Shown in pieces: positions 36,001 to 44,817 of a stretch of 64,000 nt of DNA; position 1 is the stretch's first letter, and each line of letters begins with the position of its first letter. The position numbers and the translations under genes are program-made. The stretch is from Chloroflexota bacterium (lineage in GTDB: Bacteria > Chloroflexota > Anaerolineae > Aggregatilineales > Phototrophicaceae). The stretch covers positions 26,937 through 90,936 of the forward strand of contig JAPOSR010000066.1 in assembly GCA_026709625.1 (NCBI GenBank), given 5' to 3'. The notes under the pieces are model-generated. The model saw nothing but the letters and a program-made list of their open reading frames with translations, did no database searches and was not told the origin of the DNA.

Positions 36001-36822
36001 ATGGGCGAAGATCTGCTGCGGGTGGCTGTCCTGTCGTTGGTCGAGGGCATAACCGAGTTTTTGCCAATCTCGTCCACTGGTCATCTTATCGTGGGCAAGG
36101 CGCTGCTCGGCTTCGATGCGCTGGGCACAGTCTTTGAAATCGTCATTCAAATTGGCGCAGCCTGCGCGTTGATCCTCTACTACCGCAAGTCGCTGGGCGC
36201 TCAGGCTGCCCAATTCCGGGTCAATGCGGAGGTTCGGCGCTTTTGGCAATTGATATTGGTCGCTTGCCTGCCAGCCGCGGCGTTGGGCTTGCTCTTGGAA
36301 GCGCAGATCGAAACCGCCTTGTTTACCCCCCAGGTGGTCGCGCTGGCGCTGATCGCCGGGGGTGTCGCCTTGCTGGCGGTCGAATACTACATGGGCGGCA
36401 AACCCTGCGGCGATGCGCGCGCGCTGCAATTCGCTGAACTGACGCTGCGACAGGCGCTCATGGTCGGCGCGGCGCAGGCGCTGGCTTTGATCCCAGGCGT
36501 TTCGCGCTCGGGCAGCTCGATCGTTGGCGGCTTGCTGGCTGGAATGAATCGGCGCGAAGCCACCGAGTTCTCGTTCTACCTGGCCATCCCGCTGCTTGGC
36601 GGCGCGACCCTGTACAAACTTGTCAAGTCCTTGACCGTGCTGGGCGCGGACGAGCTGCTGCTGCTGGCGGCGGGGGCGCTGCTCTCGGGCTTGTTTGCCT
36701 GGCTGGCGATCGACTGGCTGCTGGGGTATATCGCGCGGCACAGCTTTGTCTTGTTCGGGGTGTATCGCATCGTGGCGGGCGCGTTGGTCTTATTGGCTGT
36801 CGCTGGCGGAGTGATTGCTTGA
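36001..36822 (+). CDS. uppP: Undecaprenyl-diphosphatase UppP/BacA
   Basis: 273 residues, polytopic. Both catalytic motifs are present: VEGITEFLPISSTGHLI (residues about 14-30) and ALIPGVSRSGSSI (about 163-175), with conserved Glu, Ser and Arg. It dephosphorylates undecaprenyl pyrophosphate, recycling the lipid carrier for peptidoglycan, and confers bacitracin tolerance. Follows crcB by 4 bases. Confidence 0.95.
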   Translation: MGEDLLRVAVLSLVEGITEFLPISSTGHLIVGKALLGFDALGTVFEIVIQIGAACALILYYRKSLGAQAAQFRVNAEVRRFWQLILVACLPAAALGLLLEAQIETALFTPQVVALALIAGGVALLAVEYYMGGKPCGDARALQFAELTLRQALMVGAAQALALIPGVSRSGSSIVGGLLAGMNRREATEFSFYLAIPLLGGATLYKLVKSLTVLGADELLLLAAGALLSGLFAWLAIDWLLGYIARHSFVLFGVYRIVAGALVLLAVAGGVIA

Positions 36823-36997
36823 TTCGTTCTGCGTTGTGCGCCTCGCCGCCGAATGTTCCTCAAGAGTTTATGGCAATCTCGTTTGTCCGATTCTGCGCTT
36901 GACCCTACAATACAGCCTGTAGATGCGCCTATTGCCGCTATTCGCCAGGTTGCCAGTGGTATCTTGGGCAAGCATTTGGATGAGGAGTTGCCAACCG

Positions 36998-37903
36998 ATG
37001 TCACAATCACGCCCGCGGCTTCCGCTGATCCTTCTATTGGCTGGATTGCCGCTGTTGTTGGCGGCTTGCTTTCGCGATACATCCGAGACGTTGGTCGATC
37101 AACCCGTTGCGCAAGCGTTGGCCACCACCGCGCCAGCTGTCGAAGCGGCAGCCACAGCCACCCCGTTTATTGAAGTTATCGTGATTGACGAGCCCACTGC
37201 CACCGAAGCGCCAACAACCGCGCCGGCGCCGGTTGATGAATTTGCGCTTTCTGCCACAGCTTTGCTCGCCCAGCAGACACAGCCGACCGAGCTGCCCGCC
37301 CAGCCGCCCGCCACAGCCACCCCGGCGAACATTCCGACCTTAGCGCCGCTGCTCCGCGCGACTATCCCGCCTGGCGAAGATTGTGTGCACGAGATCCGCG
37401 TTGGCGATACGCTCTTTCGAATCAGCCTGGCTTATGGCGTCACTGTCGACGAGATCACGCGTGCCAGCGACATCGCCAACCCTGATGTGATTTCAGTCGG
37501 ACAGAAAGTGGTCATCCCCGAATGCGGCACATTGGGATTCATCCCGCCCCCGACGTCTGTGCCGACCAATACGCCCGCGCCCACCGACACGCCTGATCTC
37601 AACCTGCTTGCGCCGACCGCCACAGCCGACGAGCAACTGGCGATCGCGGCGCTGGACGACTCGCGCAGCGTTCTCGTCCAGCAGGCTCAGGCAGCGCTGT
37701 TGAACAACGCTCAAGCCGATGCCGGTTTTGGCGCGCAGGCTGCCGCGCCCCAGGCTTCAGGAAGGTCGTACACCGTCCAGCCCAACGATTCGCTGCTGCT
37801 CATCGCCTTGAGCAACAACACCACGCTCGAGGCGCTGGCCACGCTCAACAACATTGTTGATGTCAACAGCCTGTACGCTGGACAGGTCTTGCAGCTGCCA
37901 TAA
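36998..37903 (+). CDS. LysM-domain lipoprotein
   Basis: 301 residues from ATG 36998 with GAGGAG about 10 bases upstream. A lipoprotein signal ends in lipobox LAAC (Cys near residue 24). Pro/Thr/Ala-rich linkers (TATEAPTTAPAP, PTNTPAPTDTP) connect two LysM modules: first CVHEIRVGDTLFRISLAYGV...VGQKVVIPEC at about 129-176, second YTVQPNDSLLLIAL...YAGQVLQLP at the C terminus. It probably anchors to the membrane and binds peptidoglycan or another GlcNAc polymer. The 175-base gap before it holds no gene. Confidence 0.85.
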   Translation: MSQSRPRLPLILLLAGLPLLLAACFRDTSETLVDQPVAQALATTAPAVEAAATATPFIEVIVIDEPTATEAPTTAPAPVDEFALSATALLAQQTQPTELPAQPPATATPANIPTLAPLLRATIPPGEDCVHEIRVGDTLFRISLAYGVTVDEITRASDIANPDVISVGQKVVIPECGTLGFIPPPTSVPTNTPAPTDTPDLNLLAPTATADEQLAIAALDDSRSVLVQQAQAALLNNAQADAGFGAQAAAPQASGRSYTVQPNDSLLLIALSNNTTLEALATLNNIVDVNSLYAGQVLQLP

Positions 37904-37926
37904 CCGCGCCGCTGCGCAAGCCACCC

Positions 37927-37956
37927 TTGTACAGCCAAGCCAGTTTGTGCTAGGCT
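37927..37956 (+). promoter_or_regulatory. Candidate promoter of rplS
   Basis: TTGTAC (37927-37932) and TAGGCT (37951-37956) at 18-base spacing, about 60 bases before the L19 start and after the LysM gene stop. Both hexamers are partial matches. Confidence 0.4.
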
Positions 37957-37969
37957 GTGCTCGATTCGG

Positions 37970-38000
37970 TACGCATGTGCGCGCCCATGGGCGTATTTTT
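37970..38000 (+). promoter_or_regulatory. Stem-loop with T tract in the rplS leader
   Basis: TACGCATG pairs with CATGGGCGTA (2-base bulge) around an 8-base loop and is followed by TTTTT, ending just before the ribosome site GGGAGGA. It could be an attenuator or autoregulatory site for L19; a fortuitous hairpin is possible. Confidence 0.35.
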
Positions 38001-38017
38001 GTGGGAGGAACGCGAAG

Positions 38018-38362
38018 ATGAGCCAGGAATTGATGCGGTCGCTGGTTGCTGACAATCACAAGCATCCGCAGATCGAAGCGGGCGATACGGTGCGAGTCCA
38101 TGTGCGGATTGTCGAAGGTGCCCGCGAGCGCGTTCAGGTTTTCCAAGGCGTGGTTATCCGCGCGCGCAAAGGCGGCAACGAAGCCAACTTCACCGTGCGC
38201 CGCATCGCCAGCCATGGCATCGGTGTCGAACGCACTTTTTTGCTGCGCAGCCCCCGCATAGAAAAAGTCGAAATTTTGCGCCGCGCCAAGGTTCGCCGCG
38301 CCCAACTCTATTATTTGCGCGACCGCCGCGGCAAATCCGCCCGCTTGAAAGAACGCCGCTAG
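38018..38362 (+). CDS. rplS: 50S ribosomal protein L19
   Basis: 114 residues, normal length for bL19. GGGAGGA 8 bases before ATG. Conserved body: [76 protein letters not shown]. Located at the 30S-50S interface. The usual trmD-rimM-rpsP partners are not adjacent, so the gene stands alone here. Confidence 0.97.
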   Translation: MSQELMRSLVADNHKHPQIEAGDTVRVHVRIVEGARERVQVFQGVVIRARKGGNEANFTVRRIASHGIGVERTFLLRSPRIEKVEILRRAKVRRAQLYYLRDRRGKSARLKERR

Positions 38363-38513
38363 CATTCCCCGTCCACTCCTGGCGCTTCTGCTTGCCGCCA
38401 CGGCGAGATTCTGCCAGCCAGCGCTGTTTGGCATCGCCCTGCGCAATCGCGTATCGGCACGCGGTATACTGGCGGTGGCAAAACGACCATTCGGGTTGCG
38501 GGTCCTCGGATAA

Positions 38514-40265
38514 ATGCTCGGTCTGATTCAGCCGCTTGGCTTGGTCATCACCAATTGGCTTTGGCTTTTCCTGCTGTTTTGCGGGCTGGGTGCGGCTGTG
38601 CTGCGCGCGCTGCGGATGCCGGCTTTGTCTGGCCGCCAGTGGCTGGACAGTTTCTGGCTGGGCTGGGCGCTGGCTTTGCTACTTTTGCAGTTGTGGCATT
38701 TTGTCTTGCCGGTGAACGACCTCAGTATGCTCGCGCTGGCGGCTGGCGCGGCGCTGTCGCTCTGGCATTCGCGGTCTGCGCTGCGGAAAGTTGTGTCGCG
38801 GCTGTGGCAAGACAAGGCATTTTTGCTGCTGTTTGGCGGGTTTACATTGTGGTTCGCGAGCCGCAGCATCGAGTTGCCGGCGGCATTCGATACCGGCTAT
38901 CGCGATATCCAAGCGGTTATGTGGATAGATGCCTACCCAGTTGTGCCTGGCTTGGGCAACTTGTTTGCGTCATTGGCATACAACCATCCGAGCTACCTCT
39001 ACAACGCGCTGCTGGACTTTGGGAGTTTCTCTGGGCGGTCGGTATACATCGCCAGCGGCTTGCTGCTGCTCGCGTATCTGGCTCACGCGCTGCACGCTGG
39101 GCTGCGGCTGTGGCGCAATCGCCACCAAGGCACCATCCGCTGGTCATGTCTTTTCGCCATGCTGACCATCCCCTATATTGTCCAATATACGGTTGGGCGC
39201 GGCGGCATCACCCATTTTTTGACCGATACAGTGGTGGATTTGCTGGGTTTTTTGACAGTCATCTATTGGCTCGACTTCTTGCAAGACTGGCAGCCGCGCG
39301 CGAATCATGACTACCTGCTGCTGCGCCTGGCGATGATCGTCGCCGTGGGCAGCATTGTCAAGCACACCTACCTTGTGTTTGGGCTGACAATCGCGGCGAT
39401 GACGGCGCTAGTCTGGCTGCGGCGCGGTGGCTTGACAGGCGGGAAACGGTCAGTGGCGCGTTTGGCAGGCGGCTTGTGTCTGCTGGCGGCGGCATTTGCG
39501 CTGCCCTGGATGGCGCGCGGCGTGGTTGCCAGCGGCTACATGGCTTATCCCGTTTCGATTGGTCGCGTTGAATTGGATTGGACGATTCCTGCTTATCAAA
39601 TCGAAAATCGTCAGCGGCTGTTGACCGCAAACACCCGGCAACGCGGCAGCGACCCCGAAGACGTGTTGGGTTCGTGGGCTTGGCTCGCGCCCTGGTTGCG
39701 CCAGCTGGCGAATCAGTTCTTCCATGTGGCGCTGCCAGCCGTGATGTCGACCCTTGCGCTGCTGCTGCTGGCTGTGGGCAAACTGGGCAATCGCTCGGTC
39801 GCAAAGCCAGCTTTGGGGATCTGGTCGCTGTCGCCGCTGTTGATCATGCTGGTATTCTGGTTTGTCAGCTTTCCCAATCCCAAGTATGCGCGCTGGCTGT
39901 TTTGGAGTTTCGCGGCGCTGTCCATCGTGCTGACAACGTTGGAATGGCGGCAGATTTCTCTGCAGCGGCGGACACTGGGCGCATTCGCAGTTTGCGCCGT
40001 CTGTCTGGCTTATTCTGCTTATGTCATCGTTCGGCTTGGCAATTTCCCTTTGCCAGCTGGACCAGCCGATGGCTTTTACGCACGAGAGCAGCCACCGATC
40101 CGCATCGTTGAAACCGAGAGCGGCTTGCAGCTGAATGTGCCTGGCTATGGCGGGCAATGCTGGGATTTGCCGCTGCCCTGCACCGATACGCCCAACCGCC
40201 GAGTCTATGCTCGCGTGCCTGGCGATCTGGGCGCGGGCTTTGCTTATGCGGCGGAGGATGGCTAG
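38514..40265 (+). CDS. Large polytopic membrane protein (LIC_10190-like)
   Basis: 583 residues, about twelve hydrophobic helices and a short C-terminal soluble tail. The segments YRDIQAVMWIDAYPVVPGLGNL and LAYNHPSYLYNALL after the fourth helix, and CWDLPLPCTDTPNRRVYAR at the C terminus, are characteristic of the LIC_10190/DUF8201-type membrane protein family as I recall it, whose members often lie near glycosyltransferases. No catalytic residues are assigned. A TATACT -10-like element (38465-38470) lies about 45 bases upstream. Overlap or near-contact with the next gene suggests an operon. Confidence 0.72.
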   Translation: MLGLIQPLGLVITNWLWLFLLFCGLGAAVLRALRMPALSGRQWLDSFWLGWALALLLLQLWHFVLPVNDLSMLALAAGAALSLWHSRSALRKVVSRLWQDKAFLLLFGGFTLWFASRSIELPAAFDTGYRDIQAVMWIDAYPVVPGLGNLFASLAYNHPSYLYNALLDFGSFSGRSVYIASGLLLLAYLAHALHAGLRLWRNRHQGTIRWSCLFAMLTIPYIVQYTVGRGGITHFLTDTVVDLLGFLTVIYWLDFLQDWQPRANHDYLLLRLAMIVAVGSIVKHTYLVFGLTIAAMTALVWLRRGGLTGGKRSVARLAGGLCLLAAAFALPWMARGVVASGYMAYPVSIGRVELDWTIPAYQIENRQRLLTANTRQRGSDPEDVLGSWAWLAPWLRQLANQFFHVALPAVMSTLALLLLAVGKLGNRSVAKPALGIWSLSPLLIMLVFWFVSFPNPKYARWLFWSFAALSIVLTTLEWRQISLQRRTLGAFAVCAVCLAYSAYVIVRLGNFPLPAGPADGFYAREQPPIRIVETESGLQLNVPGYGGQCWDLPLPCTDTPNRRVYARVPGDLGAGFAYAAEDG

Positions 40266-40269
40266 CGGA

Positions 40270-40740
40270 ATGTCTGGATTGCTGGGGCTGATCATGCTTG
40301 TGGTTTCACTCATGTTTATCCGCGCTTGTCTCGTGTCGCTGGGTTATTACAAAGAGCCAATCCTGTCGGCTTTTCAACGATATGGCGATGAAGTCGGCTT
40401 TAGCCCGCTATTTGATGCCTTCTGCTGGGGGATGATACTTGCCTATCTCATCTTTCTTTTGGTTGTGCCCTCGTCTTTCTTGGTCTTGATAGGCATTTTT
40501 TTATTCGCGTTTTTCACCATGCTCTATTGGAAAGTGCGCGACAGCATCATGAATCATCCACAGATTTTTTTGCGCTTCCCGCAGTGGTACCGCGAGGTTG
40601 TCGACCACACCACCCGCGAAGAGCGGCGCAAGCTGGCGTATATGTGGCTGGGCTTGCCGCTGCGCACGCGCCTGCTCTACAATGCGCAGCATGATGAATT
40701 TCGCAAGTGGGTGGAATTGGTGGTGCTGTCGGTGGCATAA
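40270..40740 (+). CDS. Hypothetical membrane protein, two helices
   Basis: 156 residues from ATG 40270 (GGAGG lies 12 bases upstream; ATG 40258 is an alternative that overlaps the previous gene). Hydrophobic segments occur at about residues 3-19 and 47-83. The C-terminal part (RFPQWYREVVDHTTREERRKLAYMWLGLP) is charged and helical. No recognised family. It follows the 38514 gene by 4 bases. Confidence 0.6.
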   Translation: MSGLLGLIMLVVSLMFIRACLVSLGYYKEPILSAFQRYGDEVGFSPLFDAFCWGMILAYLIFLLVVPSSFLVLIGIFLFAFFTMLYWKVRDSIMNHPQIFLRFPQWYREVVDHTTREERRKLAYMWLGLPLRTRLLYNAQHDEFRKWVELVVLSVA

Positions 40741-40786
40741 AGCGCCTTTAAGCAAAACGACCCGCGCAAGGCGAGCCGAATAGCAG

Positions 40787-40858
40787 CTGGGAGACCTGGA
40801 CTCGAACCAGGAATGGCGGATCCAGAGTCCGCTGTTTTACCGATTAAACTATCTCCCA
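40787..40858 (-). tRNA. tRNA-Gln (anticodon CUG)
   Basis: On the minus strand the acceptor TGGGAGA pairs with TCTCCCA, discriminator G. Anticodon stem GCGGA/TCCGC encloses CTCTGGA, giving CTG; T arm TTCCTGG-type with TTCGAGT loop. U1-A72 and G73 are normal tRNA-Gln identity elements. CCA is not encoded. It lies 48 bases downstream of gltX on the same strand and could be cotranscribed. Confidence 0.95.
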
Positions 40859-40906
40859 TTCTTTATAAGCCGATACCCTACCATGCTTGCCCGCCGCTGG
40901 CAAGAT

Positions 40907-42400
40907 TTAAGCGATGGCAGTTTCCAGCGCGGCCACTGCCAGTTTGATGCGCCGCAGCGACTCGGCTTTGCCCAGGATGGCCATGACATCGAAGGTCGGC
41001 GGCGACACCCTCTGGCCGCTGACAGCTGCGCGCAAAGAGCCAAACACAGCGCCATTTTTTAGCCCGCTGCTCGCTGCATAGGCGGCAATCGCGGCGTGCT
41101 GCGCTTCTGGCGAAAAGTCGTCCAGCGCGGCGAGCAGTGGCAGCGCGCTCTGCAAGATATGCCGCGTGCCGGCCGCGTCCATCTTGCGCTGGATTAGTAT
41201 CTCGGCTGGCGGCGCGGCGAAGTCGTTCCAGTCGGCGAAGAAGAAGCCTGCCATAGGCGCGACATCGCGCAGTGATTTCAAGCGGACCTGCAGCGTGGGC
41301 GCGACTCTGCGCAGCAGCGATTCATCGACGGCATAGCCAGCCGCCTCCAGCGCTGGTTTCAGGCGGCTCGCCAGTTCATTGGCATGGATGCGCTGGATCC
41401 ACTGGCTGTTCAGCCAATCCAGTTTGGCGATTGGGTAGGCGCTGTTGGCTGGATTGACATCTTGCAGGGCGAAGCGCGCAATGGCTTCGGCATTTGTGAA
41501 GACCTCGCGGTCATCGCCGAAATTCCAGCCGATGTTCGTCAGAAAGTTGACCACTGCCTCGGGCAGATAACCCGCCGACTGAAATTCATGGACGAGCACC
41601 GGCACGCTTTTGCCGCCCGCATCCGCGAATTGCTGCCTGCGCTTGCTCAGCTTGCCTTTGCCATTGGGGTTGAGCAATACGGGCAGGTGGGCGAATTGCG
41701 GCTTTTCCCAGCCAAAAGCCTCCCAAATATGCAGATGCAGCGGGAAGGACGGCAGCCACTCGACCGCGCGGGTAATATGCGAGATGCGCATGGCGTGGTC
41801 ATCAACAATATGCGCCAGATGATAAGTTGGAAAGCCGTCCGATTTCAGTAGCACGGCATCTTGCAGCTGGGCATTGTCGAATGCGACTTCGCCACGGATG
41901 AGGTCCTTGCCGCGCGTCGTGCCTGCAAGCGGCATCTTGAAGCGGATGACATGCGCCATGCCCTGCGCTGCCTGCTCGGCGGAACGGTCGGCGGGAAAGT
42001 CGCGATAGCGGCGATCGTAGCCCCGGCCGGCTTTGCGCATCTCGGCAAGCTCGTCTGGCGTGGCAAAGCAGCGGTAGGCATGCCCTTGTTCGACCAGCCA
42101 ATTCGCCCAGCGCTGGTACTGGTCCAGCCGCTGCGACTGCACATAGGGTCCATAATCGCCGCCGACATGCGGTCCTTCGTCGATGTCCAAGCCCAGCCAG
42201 GCGAAGGCTTCCACAATCTGCTCGACCGATCCGCGCACACTGCGTTTTTGGTCGGTGTCTTCGATGCGCAAGATGAATTGTCCGCCATGACGCCGCGCGA
42301 AGAGCCAGCCAAAAAGCGCCGAGCGGATGCCGCCGATGTGCTGGGGACCGGTCGGGCTGGGGGCATAACGGGCGCGTACAGCTTGGTCGCGAGCAGGCAA
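40907..42400 (-). CDS. gltX: Glutamyl-tRNA synthetase
   Basis: 497 residues from TTG 42400, chosen for GGGAG 8 bases upstream; another TTG at 42406 is in frame but too close to the ribosome site. Class I aminoacyl-tRNA synthetase: the HIGH motif appears as PSPTGPQHIGGIRSALF and KMSKS as GKLSKRR. Anticodon-binding helical domain follows. In bacteria without GlnRS the same enzyme charges tRNA-Gln with Glu for later amidation by GatCAB, and tRNA-Gln lies immediately downstream here. The 13-base gap from rodA shows it belongs to the growth/division array. Confidence 0.95.
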   Translation of the reverse strand: MPARDQAVRARYAPSPTGPQHIGGIRSALFGWLFARRHGGQFILRIEDTDQKRSVRGSVEQIVEAFAWLGLDIDEGPHVGGDYGPYVQSQRLDQYQRWANWLVEQGHAYRCFATPDELAEMRKAGRGYDRRYRDFPADRSAEQAAQGMAHVIRFKMPLAGTTRGKDLIRGEVAFDNAQLQDAVLLKSDGFPTYHLAHIVDDHAMRISHITRAVEWLPSFPLHLHIWEAFGWEKPQFAHLPVLLNPNGKGKLSKRRQQFADAGGKSVPVLVHEFQSAGYLPEAVVNFLTNIGWNFGDDREVFTNAEAIARFALQDVNPANSAYPIAKLDWLNSQWIQRIHANELASRLKPALEAAGYAVDESLLRRVAPTLQVRLKSLRDVAPMAGFFFADWNDFAAPPAEILIQRKMDAAGTRHILQSALPLLAALDDFSPEAQHAAIAAYAASSGLKNGAVFGSLRAAVSGQRVSPPTFDVMAILGKAESLRRIKLAVAALETAIA

Positions 42401-42412
42401 ACCCAATTCTCC

Positions 42413-43516
42413 CTAGAAGTTAAGGCGGCGGCGGCGCATGGTGACGCTTTGCACCAAGCCAATGCCGACCATGGTGAACAGCAGCGAGGTGCCGCCCGAG
42501 CTGACAAAAGGCAGGGTCAACCCCGTAACGGGCAACAAACGCAGATTCATGCCGATCGACACCGTCGTCTGGAAGAAGATCATCGCTGCCACGCCATAAC
42601 ATATCATGCTGCCCAGGGGGTCGCTGGCTTCACGAGCGCCTTTTAAGATGCGCATCAAGACCAGCGCAATCATGCCCAAAACCGCTACGCCGCCCACCAT
42701 GCCAAATTCGTGCGCGATGACGCTGAAGATGAAATCTGTGTGGCGCACGCGCAAGAATCTGCCGGTGTTCTGCGAGCCAACATAATAGCCTTTGCCAAAG
42801 GCACCGCCCGACCCAATGCTGATCTGCGCCTGATTGATATTGTAGAAGGCATCGGAGCTGACGTCGGGGTTGAGGAATGTTTCCACCCGCGTGCGCTGAT
42901 ACGGCTCCAGCAGCGGGAAGACGATCGGCAGGGCAACTGTCAAAAACAGCGCAAATATGGCGATATGCCGCAGCCGAAAACCAGCCGACCAAATGATCAC
43001 CGCCCAAATAAACACGAAGACGATGGTCGTGCCCAGATCGGGCTGCAAGAAGATCAACCCCGCCGGGACCGCCACATGCAGCAGACTGCGGAAGACGGTC
43101 GACAGCTTGTCCAGCTGCAGATACCGCTCGCTCAGATACTGCGACAGCGTGATGATCACGATGATCTTGCCAATCTCGGAAGGCTGAATGCGAATGCCGA
43201 TGTTGATCCAGCGCGTCGCCCCGCCAGCGCCTTCCACGCCAAACTGGCGCACCAGCAGCAGTATGATGACCATGCCGGCATAGAGCCAGGGCGTGATGCC
43301 GCCCAGCAGCCGATAGTCGATGCTGGCTAGGACAATCACGACAGCAAAGCCGATCAAGGCATAGGTGATTTGGTCGGGCACGCGGCTGATGATGTCGTCG
43401 TCGATGGCGTCTTGCGTCGCGCTGTCGATCATCAGAATGCCAAAAACGACCAAGATGATGACAGAGCCGAAGAGAATGTAGTCGAACCGACGCCAGGCGC
43501 TCAGGCTGTCTGTCAT
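42413..43516 (-). CDS. rodA: Peptidoglycan polymerase RodA (SEDS family)
   Basis: 367 residues from ATG 43516; about ten helices. SEDS marks: GATRWINIGIRIQPSEIGKI, FLQPDLGTTIVFVFIW (the catalytic Asp region), QISIGSGGAFGKGY and LPFVSSGGTSLL. It is a glycosyltransferase for sidewall peptidoglycan working with the class B PBP encoded by mrdA in the same array. RodA rather than FtsW is inferred from the mre/mrdA context. Confidence 0.92.
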   Translation of the reverse strand: MTDSLSAWRRFDYILFGSVIILVVFGILMIDSATQDAIDDDIISRVPDQITYALIGFAVVIVLASIDYRLLGGITPWLYAGMVIILLLVRQFGVEGAGGATRWINIGIRIQPSEIGKIIVIITLSQYLSERYLQLDKLSTVFRSLLHVAVPAGLIFLQPDLGTTIVFVFIWAVIIWSAGFRLRHIAIFALFLTVALPIVFPLLEPYQRTRVETFLNPDVSSDAFYNINQAQISIGSGGAFGKGYYVGSQNTGRFLRVRHTDFIFSVIAHEFGMVGGVAVLGMIALVLMRILKGAREASDPLGSMICYGVAAMIFFQTTVSIGMNLRLLPVTGLTLPFVSSGGTSLLFTMVGIGLVQSVTMRRRRLNF

Positions 43517-43612
43517 GCGCACCGCCGCACAAGATTCACTTGACCGATTAAGTATAGCGAAGGCGCAGCGCCGCGACAGGGTCGATTGCGCGGTCGGGCG
43601 GTCCCGCAAGCT

Positions 43613-43933
43613 CTAAGGATTTTCAGCAGAGTCGGTGCTCATTGCGGGCAGCCGCGCGTCTGATGCGCTGGCGGCTGGCTGCTGCCCCGAGAATGGGACT
43701 TCGGCGACGAGCTTGCTCTGGCGGCGGTCGCGCTGTTCCAGGTCGATCTCGACGCGGTCTTGGTCGACAACCAGGTATTTGGCGATGACCGCCAGGATTT
43801 CGCGCTTCATTTCTTCCATGCGCTCAGGCGGCAAATGAATGCGGTCGTGCTGCAATACAAACCGCAGCCGGTTTTTGGCAGTCGCGCCGCTGCCTTGTCT
43901 GCGGCGTCCGAACAGAGATTTGATGATGCTCAT
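43613..43933 (-). CDS. minE: Cell division topological specificity factor MinE
   Basis: 106 residues. N-terminal amphipathic membrane-targeting start (MSIIKSLFGRR), anti-MinCD helix region (AKNRLRFVLQHDRIHLPPERME) and dimerising strand EILAVIAKYLVVDQDRVEIDLEQRD match MinE; the C-terminal ~25 residues (Ala/Ser-rich) are an extra tail. It stimulates MinD ATPase so that MinCD oscillates. AGGA 7-8 bases before ATG; 41 bases after minD. Confidence 0.93.
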   Translation of the reverse strand: MSIIKSLFGRRRQGSGATAKNRLRFVLQHDRIHLPPERMEEMKREILAVIAKYLVVDQDRVEIDLEQRDRRQSKLVAEVPFSGQQPAASASDARLPAMSTDSAENP

Positions 43934-43974
43934 GGTTGTATCCTTTGCTGGCGCCGTTTGCCGCGGCCTCGCCC

Positions 43975-44796
43975 CTAGCGCCCGTCAAACAGCCGCATCA
44001 ACCGCCGAAAAATGCCAGGGTTGCCATCCAGGTTCATAAAAGGCACATCTTCGCCCATGATCCGCCGCGCGACATGGCTGAAAGCCATGCCAGCTTGTGA
44101 ATTCATATTCAGCGCAACGGGAATGCCGCTGTTGGAGGCCGAAAGCACGGCTTCATCTTCGGGGATGATGCCGATGATGGCCAAGCCCAGGATGTCGTAC
44201 ACATCGTCCGACGACAGCATCTCGCCCTTGCGCACGAGGTCGGTCTTCAAACGATTGATAATCAACCGGCCTGGTCCTTTTTCGGCAGCCTCGATCAAGC
44301 CGACAATGCGGTCGGCATCGCGCACGGCGGAGACTTCGGGGTTGGTAACAATCAATACCTCGTCGGCTGGCTCGAGGGCATTGCGAAAGCCACGCTCGAT
44401 GCCAGCGGGCGAGTCGATCAAGATATAGTCGAAATCTTCGCGCAATTCTTCGGTCACGCGCGTCATGTCTTCTGGGCTGACCGCCATCTTGTCGCGCGTT
44501 TGGGCGGCTGGGATGAGAAAGAGATCGTCAAACTTTTTGTGTTTGATCATGGCTTGGCGCAGTTTGCTGCGCCCCTCTACCACATCAACCAGATCATAGA
44601 CAATGCGGTTTTCCAGCCCCATGATGATATCGAGGTTGCGCAGGCCAATGTCGGCATCAATAACCGCGACGCGATTTCCCAGACTGGCCAGCGAAATGCC
44701 TAGGTTGGCCGTGGCGGTTGTTTTGCCCACGCCGCCCTTGCCAGACGACACAGTGATGACGCGCGCGCCGCCTTGGCTATTTCCCTCGCTTTCCAT
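43975..44796 (-). CDS. minD: Septum site-determining protein MinD
   Basis: 273 residues; GGAGGGAAGGA precedes the ATG. Deviant Walker A SSGKGGVGKTT, switch region DADIGLRNLDIIMGLENR, and Walker B-like DYILIDSPAGIE are all intact. The C-terminal amphipathic membrane-targeting helix is GIFRRLMRLFDGR. ATP-bound dimers bind the membrane and recruit MinC; MinE releases them. Confidence 0.96.
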   Translation of the reverse strand: MESEGNSQGGARVITVSSGKGGVGKTTATANLGISLASLGNRVAVIDADIGLRNLDIIMGLENRIVYDLVDVVEGRSKLRQAMIKHKKFDDLFLIPAAQTRDKMAVSPEDMTRVTEELREDFDYILIDSPAGIERGFRNALEPADEVLIVTNPEVSAVRDADRIVGLIEAAEKGPGRLIINRLKTDLVRKGEMLSSDDVYDILGLAIIGIIPEDEAVLSASNSGIPVALNMNSQAGMAFSHVARRIMGEDVPFMNLDGNPGIFRRLMRLFDGR

Positions 44797-44817
44797 GCGG
44801 TCTTCCTTCCCTCCGGC

